A DNA stretch of 64,000 bases from Alteribacter lacisalsi (GTDB taxonomy: Bacteria > Bacillota > Bacilli > Bacillales > Salisediminibacteriaceae): positions 372,001-436,000 of the forward strand of contig NZ_PDOF01000002.1 in the NCBI RefSeq assembly GCF_003226345.1, read 5' to 3'. Under the pieces are notes generated by a model. The model ran no database searches, was not told the origin of the DNA, and saw nothing but the letters and a program-made list of their open reading frames with translations. The first letter of the stretch is position 1, and the number at the start of each line of letters is the position of its first letter. A program made the translations under genes and the position numbers. Shown one piece after another: positions 32,841 to 41,007 of the stretch.

Positions 32841-33059
32841 ATGATCAGAAACTGGTATTCCATATTTGTCATCGTCCTTTTTTTATTTGCAGGTACGAAT
32901 ACCACGCTTTTTCGTTCCTACGAGGCACAGGGAGCAGGGCTTTTTCCTGTAAGTATTGCTCTGTATATTCAGTGGTGGGTCTGGCTGGTACTGCTTTTGG
33001 CTCTGCTCCTGTGGAAATTCCTCCGTGAAAGAAAGGACCTAAGGGAAAGGGAAAACTGA
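32841..33059 (+). CDS. Small two-helix membrane protein
   Basis: 72 aa from ATG 32841 behind GAGAGGTG. Hydrophobic segments at residues 5-22 and 40-60, with a charged C-terminus (KFLRERKDLREREN). No family recognised. The short length and clean RBS support a real gene. R12 begins 8 bp after its stop. Confidence 0.5.
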   Translation: MIRNWYSIFVIVLFLFAGTNTTLFRSYEAQGAGLFPVSIALYIQWWVWLVLLLALLLWKFLRERKDLREREN

Positions 33060-33067
33060 TGTGAAAT

Positions 33068-33137
33068 GGGGACGGTTCCCGCATGACATTTTTCCGCCGG
33101 GAAACTCCGGACGGAATGTGAAGTGAGAACCGTCCCC
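33068..33137 (+). repeat. GGGGACGG inverted-repeat element (R12)
   Basis: GGGGACGGTTCCCGCATGAC, loop ATTTTTCCGCCGGGAAACTC, right arm AAGTGAGAACCGTCCCC. It fills the gap between two convergent stops (8 and 5 bp away). Confidence 0.92.
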
Positions 33138-33142
33138 ATTTT

Positions 33143-34426
33143 TCACGTTGCACAGAGATCTTCCAGCAGGTGCTTCAACGCATGAACGGTGTGAACACAG
33201 TCATTCAGTGATGACCATTCAGCCGGATTATGGCTGATGCCATCTCTGCTTCGTGTAAACAGCATGGCGATTGACGTCTTTTTCCCCATGATCATCGCGT
33301 CGTGTCCCGCCCCGCTGGGAAGGAAATAGGGTTCCCGGTCAACGGCCTTTTGGACAGCTGCGGCTGCTTTCTGCTGCATCTCCTCTGTCACCTTAACCGG
33401 TGGTGCAGACATAATCTCCTTTGTCGTCACTTCAATGTTCCGTTCTTCGGCGATCTCGCAGGCCTTGGCAAAAATCGCTTCCTGCAGAGAATTTCGTGTA
33501 TCCTCATGGATATCCCGTACGTCCACAGTCATCTGAACTTCCCCGGCGATCACGTTTACCCCGTTCGGTTTCACATTTACCTTGCCTACAGTTGCCACGG
33601 CGGATGGGCTGAACCGGGATGGAAGTTTCTCTATTTCAGCGATGAATATTCCTGCCGCCACCAGCGCATCGGTACGGTCATCCATTGGTGTATTTCCAGC
33701 GTGTCCAGCGGCCCCTGTAAATGTCACATCAAGCCACGAGGGGCCTGCGATTCCCTGAACCACTCCTACAGGAAGATCTTCTTTTTCCAGCTTTTTTCCC
33801 TGTTCGATATGCACTTCCACAAAAGCGTCTACATCCGTAAAATCCCGCGCAGCCTCCTTTATGCTGGAGAGGCTTAACCCATTTTCCTGCATCACATCTT
33901 CAAAAAGTTTTCCATCCGCATCGGTTAACGTCCTTTTTTCATCCGGATCCAGTGTCCCGGTTATTGCACGACTGCCTGTTAAACCGCTATTGAAGCGGGC
34001 GCCTTCTTCGTCAGTGAAAACAACCACCTCATAGGATTTTTCCGGTACAAAGTCAGTGTCTTTCCATGCCTGAGCCACTTCGATGGCTGCCAGCACACCG
34101 AGAGGGCCATCGAAATGACCGCCATTTGGGACACTGTCCAAATGAGAACCCGACATCACAACGGCTTTGGAGGAGGCTCCTTCAAGTCTTCCGATCACGT
34201 TGCCGGCGCCGTCTTCTTTAACCGTCAGGCCGGCTTCTTCCATCCATAGCTTTGCCAGGTTTTTTGCTTCTTTCTCCTCTTTTGTAAAGGAGATCCGGTT
34301 TGAGCCGCCATCTTCCGTAAGTCCGATTTTCGAGAGCTCATAAAGACGCCGGGCCATACGCTCACCATTAACGCCGGAATGTGTCAGCTCTTCATGAGAA
34401 TCGTTCATTAGAGTTTCCAATCTCAC
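33143..34426 (-). CDS. M20-type N-carbamoyl-L-amino-acid hydrolase (allantoate amidohydrolase/carbamoylase family)
   Basis: 427 aa from GTG 34426 (MRLETLMNDSHEEL) behind AGGAGGCGG. Metal-site residues are visible: SGSHLDSVPNGGHFDGPLGVLAA, FTDEEGARFNSGLTGSRA, HIEQGKKLE and HAGNTPMDDRTDA, with SGAGHDAM and SHNPAEW near the C-terminus. This family hydrolyses N-carbamoyl amino acids or allantoate. Upstream lies an ATC-hydrolase-like gene, so N-carbamoyl-L-cysteine is a good substrate candidate (Pseudomonas AtcB/AtcC pathway from L-2-aminothiazoline-4-carboxylate to L-cysteine). Confidence 0.9.
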   Translation of the reverse strand: MRLETLMNDSHEELTHSGVNGERMARRLYELSKIGLTEDGGSNRISFTKEEKEAKNLAKLWMEEAGLTVKEDGAGNVIGRLEGASSKAVVMSGSHLDSVPNGGHFDGPLGVLAAIEVAQAWKDTDFVPEKSYEVVVFTDEEGARFNSGLTGSRAITGTLDPDEKRTLTDADGKLFEDVMQENGLSLSSIKEAARDFTDVDAFVEVHIEQGKKLEKEDLPVGVVQGIAGPSWLDVTFTGAAGHAGNTPMDDRTDALVAAGIFIAEIEKLPSRFSPSAVATVGKVNVKPNGVNVIAGEVQMTVDVRDIHEDTRNSLQEAIFAKACEIAEERNIEVTTKEIMSAPPVKVTEEMQQKAAAAVQKAVDREPYFLPSGAGHDAMIMGKKTSIAMLFTRSRDGISHNPAEWSSLNDCVHTVHALKHLLEDLCAT

Positions 34427-34489
34427 TTGTCCGCCTCCTGTCCCTGTTTCATTCATTAAAGGAGCAGGCCCTGGCCCGCTCCCGATACA

Positions 34490-35203
34490 TCAGCTTTTTT
34501 TCTTCAGTCTAAATTTAAACTCACAGACGCCTTCCCGTAAAACGTATTGATCATGATCTACGTCAAAATCCCTGTTATACCCTCTGGCAATAGACGGATC
34601 AATCATTTCACAGTAAAGAATACCGTACTCACCCATCCCATCATCTGCCCACTGCTGGCCAAACGGACACTTGGTAAATGTCTGTTCAATGACTTCCGGG
34701 TAGTGCTCTGTTTCCATTTCAAACAATTCGCTGCGGGCCATGTCGTAGTTGGAAAGATAATTCTCAATGGTGTTGTCCTGCCCGAGGTGTGCCGCACGCG
34801 CTGCGATGCCTTTTCCTCTCGCCTCACCGAAAGTCCGTACACCTTCACGAACAGCCTCTTTGCCTCTCTCGCCATACTCATCCACCACAGCCTTGGCCAC
34901 TTGCCCAAACAATTTGGCCATCTGCCCGTACACAGTGGCTTCGTCCTGCTCGAGCTTTCTCTTTTCAACGTTTTCGGGAATATACTTGCCCAGTGTATGT
35001 ACTTCTCCTTCTTCAGCAGCTCTCACAGATATATTTTGTGCCAGGTCATATCCAAATCGGGAAACCCCATGGCCTGCCAGTTTCCCACCGTCCTCTCCAA
35101 ATGACGTGATCACTGACTTCTCCACATGGGTGAAAAGCCGGGCTGTAATTCGGTACATCGACAGTGTCGGTAACGGTTTTCGTTCTGTCTGTTTTTGTGC
35201 CAT
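34490..35203 (-). CDS. L-2-amino-thiazoline-4-carboxylic acid hydrolase family protein
   Basis: 237 aa, ATG with GAGAGATC upstream. The patterns FGEDGGKLAGHGVSRFGYDLAQ, YGERGKEAVREGVRTFGEARG, and CPFGQQWADDGMGEYGILYCEMIDPSIARGYNRDFDVDH are characteristic of the ATC hydrolase family, in which an internal repeat of the first half is also seen. It should open L-ATC to N-carbamoyl-L-cysteine; the next gene on the same strand, 63 bp further, would then release cysteine, ammonia and CO2. Start and family call are confident; the substrate is inferred. Confidence 0.8.
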   Translation of the reverse strand: MAQKQTERKPLPTLSMYRITARLFTHVEKSVITSFGEDGGKLAGHGVSRFGYDLAQNISVRAAEEGEVHTLGKYIPENVEKRKLEQDEATVYGQMAKLFGQVAKAVVDEYGERGKEAVREGVRTFGEARGKGIAARAAHLGQDNTIENYLSNYDMARSELFEMETEHYPEVIEQTFTKCPFGQQWADDGMGEYGILYCEMIDPSIARGYNRDFDVDHDQYVLREGVCEFKFRLKKKS

Positions 35204-35380
35204 TTAGATCTCTCCTCTCACTCTTCAGTGTACAGTAACTCCTTTTTTGTTTGAAGAATTTCGTTTTTTCTTCATTCACAGTCACGAAAACTGACAGGAC
35301 TTCAAGTCGAAGATTCAATCAGAGAAATGACGAAAAAAAAGCTGGACACACTAAACAAAAAGAAGCCAGGAGGTAAAAGA

Positions 35381-35740
35381 ATGAAAATGTTGCTGGTAAT
35401 GATGATTTTTTTAGCCAACTTCCAGATTTGTTCACTGGAAGATCTCACTCTGGAAATGGAAAGAGCAGGATCACCTCTGCAAAAGGAACAGCAGGAAGAG
35501 CCCGCTTATGCGAAGTGGGGGAAGCTGGCCGTGGAAAAAGTGAAGGAGCGCTATCCCGAGGATAAGGTGGTGGACTACCTTCACGTTGGCAGAGAAGAGC
35601 TTGGAGAAGGAAAAGCCTCGGAGAAATTTAAGCTCTGGCTCAGGGGAGAAGACCGAGAATTCGGTGTGTTTGTAACAATCACCTTTGAAAAAGCCACGGA
35701 CGAAGTGATTGACATCCAATACGAAGAAACAGACCGATAA
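35381..35740 (+). CDS. Secreted DUF3889-type protein
   Basis: 119 aa from ATG 35381 behind CAGGAGG. A signal peptide (MKMLLVMMIFLANFQICS) is followed by YAKWGKLAVEKVKERYPEDKVVDYLHVGREELGEGKASEKF and FGVFVTITFEKATDEVIDI, the compact DUF3889 pattern of small secreted bacillar proteins. Function unknown. R13 begins 8 bp after its stop. Confidence 0.75.
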   Translation: MKMLLVMMIFLANFQICSLEDLTLEMERAGSPLQKEQQEEPAYAKWGKLAVEKVKERYPEDKVVDYLHVGREELGEGKASEKFKLWLRGEDREFGVFVTITFEKATDEVIDIQYEETDR

Positions 35741-35748
35741 TGGTAATC

Positions 35749-35818
35749 GGGGACGGTTCTTTCTTTGCATTTTAGGCTCGTAGCTGCGAGCTTAGAATGT
35801 CACGCGAGAACCGTCCCC
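35749..35818 (+). repeat. GGGGACGG inverted-repeat element (R13)
   Basis: GGGGACGGTTCTTTCTTTGC, inner hairpin GGCTCGTAGCTGCGAGCT, right arm GTCACGCGAGAACCGTCCCC. Arms do not match in the variable core. It lies 8 and 5 bp from convergent stops. Confidence 0.92.
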
Positions 35819-35823
35819 AATTT

Positions 35824-36591
35824 TCATCGAAAGACATATTGTCCTTTGCCGATTGTGATGGTTTTTTCTTTCAGGTTGCTGGAATTTGTGGTGAAAACCA
35901 GCTGGGACAGGGTGTTTTCGTTATTTTTCCCTTCCTTGAAAACAAAGGCACATTCGCCGATTTTAAGAGCGTGATCATGCTGATCGGATCTCTGAAGACC
36001 GAAAAGCGTCTGCCAGTGGTCTGCCGCTGCGCCGGGGTTGTCCACCAGAAAGACCGCCTCATCCAACTGCACTTTTCCGGCGGGGTGGTCTTTGATGACC
36101 CCTTCCTTTTTGAGGAGCGCTTGTCTTTCATGGTCCAGCTCTTTCCATTGGATAAAGAAAGGGTACAAAAGGCCTTTATAGTCACCTTTAACCGTTACCA
36201 TTTTCCACTCAATAAGCCTGCCATGACCGTTCAGGCGTTTGCCGTTTAATACAGGGGAGACGGATAATCCGTGGTCCAAGAGAGAAGTGCGGATGGTTTC
36301 GATATGATCGGTCCGGATCGCGACGCGGCTCAGGACCTCCTCTTCCGGCAGGTTTTTCACCGCATCCTGTGCGATCAGGTTTTCCGCTTCGGGATTCCGG
36401 GCGGCCTCCCAATCCTCCACGCCCATAAATTCAATGTAGTTTAATCCAAAATAGCTGAGTGCGTTAAATGTGCCCCACTGCTTATGCGAGCCGCCGTGGA
36501 TGGCATGAAGACCGTTGTCCTTAAACGTCTGTACGGCTTTTTCCAGATCGTTTACGTAATGCACCGTATGATCCCACTCCATTAGTGCCAT
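35824..36591 (-). CDS. VOC-superfamily protein (glyoxalase-like domain 3)
   Basis: 255 aa, two betaalphabetabetabeta modules: MEWDHTVHYVNDLEKAVQTFKDNGLHAIHGGSHKQWGTFNALSYFG in the N-terminal module and QLDEAVFLVDNPGAAADHWQTLFGLQR in the C-terminal. HTV, GGSH and Glu in YIEFMG are the likely metal ligands. Such proteins are lyases, dioxygenases or resistance proteins; the activity cannot be assigned. Confidence 0.82.
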   Translation of the reverse strand: MALMEWDHTVHYVNDLEKAVQTFKDNGLHAIHGGSHKQWGTFNALSYFGLNYIEFMGVEDWEAARNPEAENLIAQDAVKNLPEEEVLSRVAIRTDHIETIRTSLLDHGLSVSPVLNGKRLNGHGRLIEWKMVTVKGDYKGLLYPFFIQWKELDHERQALLKKEGVIKDHPAGKVQLDEAVFLVDNPGAAADHWQTLFGLQRSDQHDHALKIGECAFVFKEGKNNENTLSQLVFTTNSSNLKEKTITIGKGQYVFR

Positions 36592-36624
36592 TGGCCCGCT
36601 TCACTCCTGTCTTTTTTGTGAATT

Positions 36625-36696
36625 GGGGACGGTTCTCCCTTTGCATTTTTCAACACACGTGGCTGCCGGGGAAGATGTCATGTGAGAACCGTCCCC
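36625..36696 (+). repeat. GGGGACGG inverted-repeat element (R14)
   Basis: GGGGACGGTTCTCCCTTTGC, loop ATTTTTCAACACACGTGGCT, right arm GTCATGTGAGAACCGTCCCC. Upstream of the VOC gene. The following 36697-36929 holds a 17-codon frame at 36821 but nothing I can support. Confidence 0.92.
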
Positions 36697-36929
36697 AATT
36701 CTCCACTCTCTATTTTATCCTGCCGGTGGCGGGGCGTTAAGTAATATGTGTTCATTCGGCACTGTTTTCTGATCCGTAAAATGATAAAATAGAGCCATTA
36801 ACTTGAAAGGCTGTGATTTTTATGAATATTACATTCGAAGGTACAGACTTAAAAAAGGGGGTTACTTGCGGGTAATTCAATCCAATCATTGAATGCTCGC
36901 GCAAATTTACTAATGAAGGAGCATTTCAA

Positions 36930-37562
36930 TTGCTGAATAAACAGGAATTTAATTTGTGGGCGAACGACTATGACAAGACTGTTCAGGTGAGCGAGGAGAA
37001 CAGCCAGTATCCGTTTGCCGGCTATAAGACGATTCTGAACACCATTTTTAACGAAATCATGAGCGCGCCAGGTGCGGCTGTACTGGACATTGGGTTCGGT
37101 ACCGGCACACTGACCAGCAGGCTGTATGAAAACGGGCACCGGATCGACGGGGTTGATTTTTCCTCTGAGATGACAGCAATCGCAAGCTCAAAAATGCCGA
37201 AAGCCAATTTAGTAGAATGGGATTTTTCAGAAGGCCTGCCGCCGGACATCCGGGAAAAGACATACGATGCCGTGATCAGCACTTATGCGCTGCATCATTT
37301 GAACGATGAGGCAAAGATCGCGTTTATCGAAGAACTCCTTCCTCTTCTTAACGAGGGAGGCAGAATCCTGATCGGTGATATCGCCTTTGGAACGAGGGAC
37401 GAACTGGACCGGTGCCGGATAGAAAACAGCCGGATCTGGGATGAAGATGAGTTCTATTTTGTATTCAAAGAGTTAAAGGAAGGGCTGAAAGACACGTGCC
37501 GCTGCCGGTTTATCCCGGTGTCACACTGCGGAGGCGTAATCGAGATCTCACCTTCCAGATAA
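36930..37562 (+). CDS. Class I SAM-dependent methyltransferase
   Basis: 210 aa from TTG 36930 behind GAAGGAGC. Motif I AVLDIGFGTGTLTSRLYENGHRIDGVDFS, then IASSKMPKANLVEWDFSEGLP, YDAVISTYALHHLNDEAK and LLPLLNEGGRILIGDIAFG are the full SAM-binding set. It resembles YrrT-type cytoplasmic methyltransferases. The acceptor is unknown. R15 starts two bp after its stop. Confidence 0.88.
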   Translation: MLNKQEFNLWANDYDKTVQVSEENSQYPFAGYKTILNTIFNEIMSAPGAAVLDIGFGTGTLTSRLYENGHRIDGVDFSSEMTAIASSKMPKANLVEWDFSEGLPPDIREKTYDAVISTYALHHLNDEAKIAFIEELLPLLNEGGRILIGDIAFGTRDELDRCRIENSRIWDEDEFYFVFKELKEGLKDTCRCRFIPVSHCGGVIEISPSR

Positions 37563-37564
37563 GT

Positions 37565-37638
37565 GGGGACGGTTCTCTCGTTGCATTTTCAACCTGCGCG
37601 TTTGCGTGAGTGGAAAATGTTAAGCGGGAACCGTCCCC
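37565..37638 (+). repeat. GGGGACGG inverted-repeat element (R15)
   Basis: GGGGACGGTTCTCTCGTTGC, loop ACCTGCGCGTTTGCGTGAGT shared with R17, right arm TTAAGCGGGAACCGTCCCC. Confidence 0.92.
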
Positions 37639-37789
37639 ATTTTGCATTCTTGAAAAACCAGCTGGGACAGACTGTTGAAATTTTTATTTATTAAATATAT
37701 TTGAATATACTTGGTAATTTATCATGTTATCAGTATGATTATAAATGTTACAATGGCATTATTGACTAATCGATAAGGATGTGAATTAT

Positions 37790-38623
37790 ATGAAGCCCGG
37801 CTATCAGGAAACCTATGCGAATTATTTCAGCCATCGGCAGGAGGAGTTTCAGCAGGCTTTGCTCAGTGATGCAGATCAGGTGCGGGGTAAAGTAAATGAA
37901 GTCCTTTTAGTTGGAAATATCGATTTACTTGATAATGCCCATAAGCTTGTAATGTATGCCCTTACAGGAGAAGACGGCGAGGCCCTGTCTTCCTTTGCTG
38001 AGAAAGAAGGTGTTGCATGGGCCCAGCACGAGCTGACTCTTTCTTTTAAACTGGAGTGGGTTCAGACAATCCGACGGACGATGTGGGGGTTTCTTGAAAC
38101 ACTTCAAAAAGAGGAAGATACGGGTAGTATTCCGTTCTTTGACCTGGAGAGACAGGTGAATGACACCATAGATCAGTTTCTTAACGGCTTCTTTCTAAGT
38201 TACTCACGGTACAAGGACGCCTTGCTGGAAGCCCAGCAGAAACTCGTTGAAAACCTCAGTGCTCCGATCATTCCACTCAGTAAAGGTGTAGGTGTGCTCC
38301 CTCTTATCGGGGAAGTGGATGAGAAGAGAGTGGCAGCCATCGAGAACAAAATACTGCCTGAAATCAATCATCTGCAGCTTGAAACACTCATCATTGATTT
38401 TTCGGGTATTGCCAATATTGACTCTACAAGTATGAACCGCATTATGACTACGATCCACGGCACCTATATGATGGGATGTGAATGCGTCATTACAGGGCTG
38501 CGCCCGGACATTGTCCTCACTCTAACGAAAGAGGATCTCACTTTCGATTCTAAAATCATCACCAAGGGGTCGCTTGAACAGACAGTGAATGATTACCTTA
38601 ATGTAAAAAAAGCTGATTTATAA
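37790..38623 (+). CDS. RsbR-like STAS-domain protein (paralogue A)
   Basis: 277 aa from ATG 37790 with AAGGA upstream; a GTG at 37781 is closer to the RBS and less likely. Residues 1-150 form a helical non-heme-globin-like sensory domain (SFAEKEGVAWAQHELTLSFKLEWVQTIRRTMW); residues 160-277 form a STAS domain (LPLIGEVDEKRVAAIENKILPEI, ETLIIDFSGIANIDSTSMN, VITGLRPDIV). RsbR proteins assemble stressosomes that control SigB. The first phosphorylation position is Ser in DFSGI; the second Thr is in ITGLRP. About 70% identical to the next gene. Confidence 0.85.
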   Translation: MKPGYQETYANYFSHRQEEFQQALLSDADQVRGKVNEVLLVGNIDLLDNAHKLVMYALTGEDGEALSSFAEKEGVAWAQHELTLSFKLEWVQTIRRTMWGFLETLQKEEDTGSIPFFDLERQVNDTIDQFLNGFFLSYSRYKDALLEAQQKLVENLSAPIIPLSKGVGVLPLIGEVDEKRVAAIENKILPEINHLQLETLIIDFSGIANIDSTSMNRIMTTIHGTYMMGCECVITGLRPDIVLTLTKEDLTFDSKIITKGSLEQTVNDYLNVKKADL

Positions 38624-38644
38624 GCCCTATTCTTTAACACAGGA

Positions 38645-38680
38645 GGCTTCCCTTGGATTAAAGGGGAGGCTCTTTTTCTT
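38645..38680 (+). terminator. Terminator after STAS paralogue A
   Basis: AGGCTTCCCTT pairs with AAGGGGAGGCT with one mismatch, then CTTTTTCTTT. Confidence 0.6.
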
Positions 38681-38793
38681 TGTTTTAATGGTGGCCGACA
38701 GGGCTGTGAGTGCTCCTTGGCATAATTATTTGTCTCTTCACCATCGTTCACATGGACATCGCAAACTGGTTTAGAAATGGAGGTTAAGTGTTA

Positions 38794-38865
38794 AGTGACA
38801 CAGTTCACTCGCTGCATTGCAGTCTGGAAGCATCAGGTTGCTAATGTCACGTGAGAACCGTCCCC
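38794..38865 (+). repeat. Half-degenerate GGGGACGG inverted-repeat element (R16)
   Basis: The right arm GTCACGTGAGAACCGTCCCC is intact, but the left arm has decayed to AGTGACACAGTTCACTCGCT. Confidence 0.7.
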
Positions 38866-38951
38866 GTCTTGCAAAACTTATCATTCTATCAGTATATTCC
38901 AAACTGATATAATTGCGGTATAAAAAAATAATGGTAAGGATGTGAAAACCA

Positions 38952-39770
38952 GTGAAAACGAGTACTCACGAAACCTATGCCGATTATTTTGATCACAGGC
39001 AGGAAGATTTTAGCCAGCAGCTCCTGTGCGATGCCTCACAGGTCCGGGACAAAATTGATGAAATTCATCGCGTAGGAAATATCGATCTTTTTGAGAATGC
39101 GCATAAACTGGTCATGTATGCACTTGGGGAGAACACTTCGCTTTCTTCGTTTGCTGAGAAAGAAGGGGTGGCCTGGGCGCAGCATGAACTCACGCTGTCA
39201 TTTAAGCTCGAATGGGTTCAATCGATCCGCCGGACGATGTGGCGCTTTCTGCATGATTATCATGAAGAAAACAAGAATCAGTATGGTAATTTTTTCGAAC
39301 TGGAAAAGCAGGTTAACGATACGATTGACCAATTCCTGAATGGCTTCTTTTTAAGCTATTCCCGGTATAAGGATGCCCTGCTTGCCGCTCAGCGTGAGCT
39401 CGTTGAAAACCTGAGTGCCCCGATCATTCCTCTCAGTGACCGGGTATGTGTGCTGCCTCTGATTGGGGAGGTGGATGAAGACCGGGTGGAAACGATCGAA
39501 ACAAAAACGCTTCCGGAAATTAAAAGACTCCAAATTGAAACACTCATTATTGATTTTTCGGGCATCGCGCAGATGGACACGCAGAGCATGAATCGAATGA
39601 TGAAAACGATCAACGGGACCCAGATGATGGGCTGCGAGTGCATCATTACAGGTCTTCGTCCGCAGATCGTGAGCAACCTCATAAACAATGACCTTCAATT
39701 TGACCCGAACATCATCACCAAAGGCACGCTCGAGCAGACGGTTAACGATTTCTTCTTTTCCAAACAATAA
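38952..39770 (+). CDS. RsbR-like STAS-domain protein (paralogue B)
   Basis: 272 aa from GTG 38952 (MKTSTHETYADYFDHRQEDF). Same architecture as paralogue A: helical sensor domain (LSSFAEKEGVAWAQHELTLSFKLEWVQSIRRTMW) and STAS domain (ETLIIDFSGIAQMDTQSMN, IITGLRPQIV). The pair clearly arose by tandem duplication. No RsbS, RsbT or SigB gene is nearby. R17 begins 8 bp after the stop. Confidence 0.85.
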   Translation: MKTSTHETYADYFDHRQEDFSQQLLCDASQVRDKIDEIHRVGNIDLFENAHKLVMYALGENTSLSSFAEKEGVAWAQHELTLSFKLEWVQSIRRTMWRFLHDYHEENKNQYGNFFELEKQVNDTIDQFLNGFFLSYSRYKDALLAAQRELVENLSAPIIPLSDRVCVLPLIGEVDEDRVETIETKTLPEIKRLQIETLIIDFSGIAQMDTQSMNRMMKTINGTQMMGCECIITGLRPQIVSNLINNDLQFDPNIITKGTLEQTVNDFFFSKQ

Positions 39771-39778
39771 TGTGAAGT

Positions 39779-39851
39779 GGGGACGGTTCTCACGTTTCAT
39801 TTTCAGCCTGCGCGTTGGTGTGAGTGGAAATGTTACGCGGGAACCGTCCCT
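39779..39851 (+). repeat. GGGGACGG inverted-repeat element (R17)
   Basis: GGGGACGGTTCTCACGTTTC, loop AGCCTGCGCGTTGGTGTGAG, right arm TTACGCGGGAACCGTCCCT. Confidence 0.92.
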
Positions 39852-39861
39852 GTTTTGCAAT

Positions 39862-39895
39862 AAAAAAAACGAACTTAACTCTGGGAGTTAAGTTC
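39862..39895 (-). terminator. Minus-strand hairpin terminator
   Basis: GAACTTAACTC-CCA-GAGTTAAGTTC followed on the minus strand by CGTTTTTTTTA. The only minus-strand frame before it is a short cysteine-containing stump near 39908-39960 (CPIECDDETGA). Confidence 0.7.
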
Positions 39896-39984
39896 GGGAG
39901 TGAGTTTCTTGTTTATGCTCCAGTTTCGTCGTCACATTCAATTGGGCATCCTGGGGCAGAGACCCATAATAGATATAGGACAAA

Positions 39985-40023
39985 GGACGGTTCTCGCGTG
40001 GAATTGTTTCGAGGACAAGTCCC
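39985..40023 (+). repeat. Truncated GGGGACGG element (R18)
   Basis: The left arm GGACGGTTCTCGCGTGGAA is present but the right arm is reduced to GAGGACAAGTCCC. Half element 200 bp from R17. Confidence 0.5.
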
Positions 40024-40051
40024 TTTTTTCTACTAAAAGGTGGGGATGTGG

Positions 40052-40225
40052 GTGAAAGAGCCAGTGAGAGTGATGCTACTGGGCATCGCAGTTATGCTGT
40101 TAGGGCTATTCTTTCAAAATATGTCCAGTTGGGGTTCGGGGCCGACCACGGCCGTTCAGCTAGTGATGGCAGGTGGATTCGTAACGGTGCTTGTTGGTTT
40201 TTTCATGAAGAAACAGGTTAAGTAG
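40052..40225 (+). CDS. Small two-helix membrane protein
   Basis: 57 aa from GTG 40052 behind AAGGTGG; ATG 40046 is an alternative. Hydrophobic helices VMLLGIAVMLLGLFFQ and AVQLVMAGGFVTVLVGFFM with a short Ser/Gly loop. Family unknown. Its stop TAG shares its last G with repeat R19. Confidence 0.5.
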   Translation: MKEPVRVMLLGIAVMLLGLFFQNMSSWGSGPTTAVQLVMAGGFVTVLVGFFMKKQVK

Positions 40226-40255
40226 GGACGGTTCTGCAACGTGAGAACCGTCCCC
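40225..40255 (+). repeat. Miniature GGGGACGG inverted-repeat element (R19)
   Basis: GGGACGGTTC-TGCAACGT-GAGAACCGTCCCC, 31 bp only. The internal variable core is deleted. Confidence 0.85.
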
Positions 40256-40280
40256 GGTTGTCAAAAAGGAGGGATTGGCG

Positions 40281-40918
40281 ATGGATGAGATTCCGGATTT
40301 GAATCTGTTTATGATGTGCCGGTCACTGAACACGGATGCGCTGACCGAACTGCCTGAAGTGTATATTTCAGGAAGCTGCGGCCGGAGGAATTGACTTTCT
40401 GGATGACAATTCCTTTTGCAGATGAAAAAGAAGCGAAAGAATATGAGCCGTTTATGCAGGAATTCGTTGAGCGAGTGTATGGGGGCCAGGAGGCACTGTT
40501 CTTCGAGCGGACGACCGTTGTGTGCGATGAGCAGGACGAGATCGTGGCGACCTGTACCGTCTGGGATGCCTACGGGAAGTTCACGTCAATACACTGGTTT
40601 AAAGTGCTGGAAACGTATGAGGGAATAGGCATCGGCAGAGCGCTGCTGTCGAAATTAATGAAGGAACTGGAACCGGCGGACTATCCGGTTTATCTTCACA
40701 CCCAGCCGGGGAGCTATCGGGCAATCTGGCTGTACTCGGATTTTGGGTTTGATCTGCTGGCAGGAGAGCGGTTCGGTACGAGAACTAACGACCTGGAGGT
40801 CTGCTTGCCAATTCTGAAAAAGCACATGCCCGACGTCTATTTCAGCAGACTGGGACTCTCAGAAGCACCAGAGGAATTTACTGATATACTCCGCTCAGTA
40901 ACAACAGAGGAATTTTAA
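40281..40918 (+). pseudogene. GNAT acetyltransferase gene with a frameshift
   Basis: ATG 40281 behind AAAGGAGGG encodes MDEIPDLNLFMMCRSLNTDALTELPEVY and then leaves frame at about 40364. One base is missing: the expected TAT-ACT-TTC-AGG reads TATATTTCAGG. In the +2 frame the protein continues YFRKLRPEELTFWMTIPFADEKEA to 40918. The C-terminal 175 codons contain the acetyl-CoA loop YEGIGIGRALLSKLMKEL and YRAIWLYSDFGFDLL, so the gene was intact recently. A shorter protein could start at TTG 40391. Confidence 0.8.
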
Positions 40919-40926
40919 TGCAAAGT

Positions 40927-40999
40927 GGGGACGGTTCTCACGTGGCACTTTCGCATCAGGCACGCAGCCGATTGCGGATGCCGCACGGGAACCGTCCCC
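40927..40999 (+). repeat. GGGGACGG inverted-repeat element (R20)
   Basis: GGGGACGGTTCTCACGTGGC, loop ACTTTCGCATCAGGCACGCA, right arm GCACGGGAACCGTCCCC. Eight bp from each convergent stop codon. Confidence 0.9.
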
Positions 41000-41007
41000 G
41001 ATTAACA

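Noticed and set aside
36821-36874. 17-codon frame MNITFEGTDLKKGVTCG before the methyltransferase
   Set aside because: RBS spacing is poor and there is no support as a gene; possibly a remnant.
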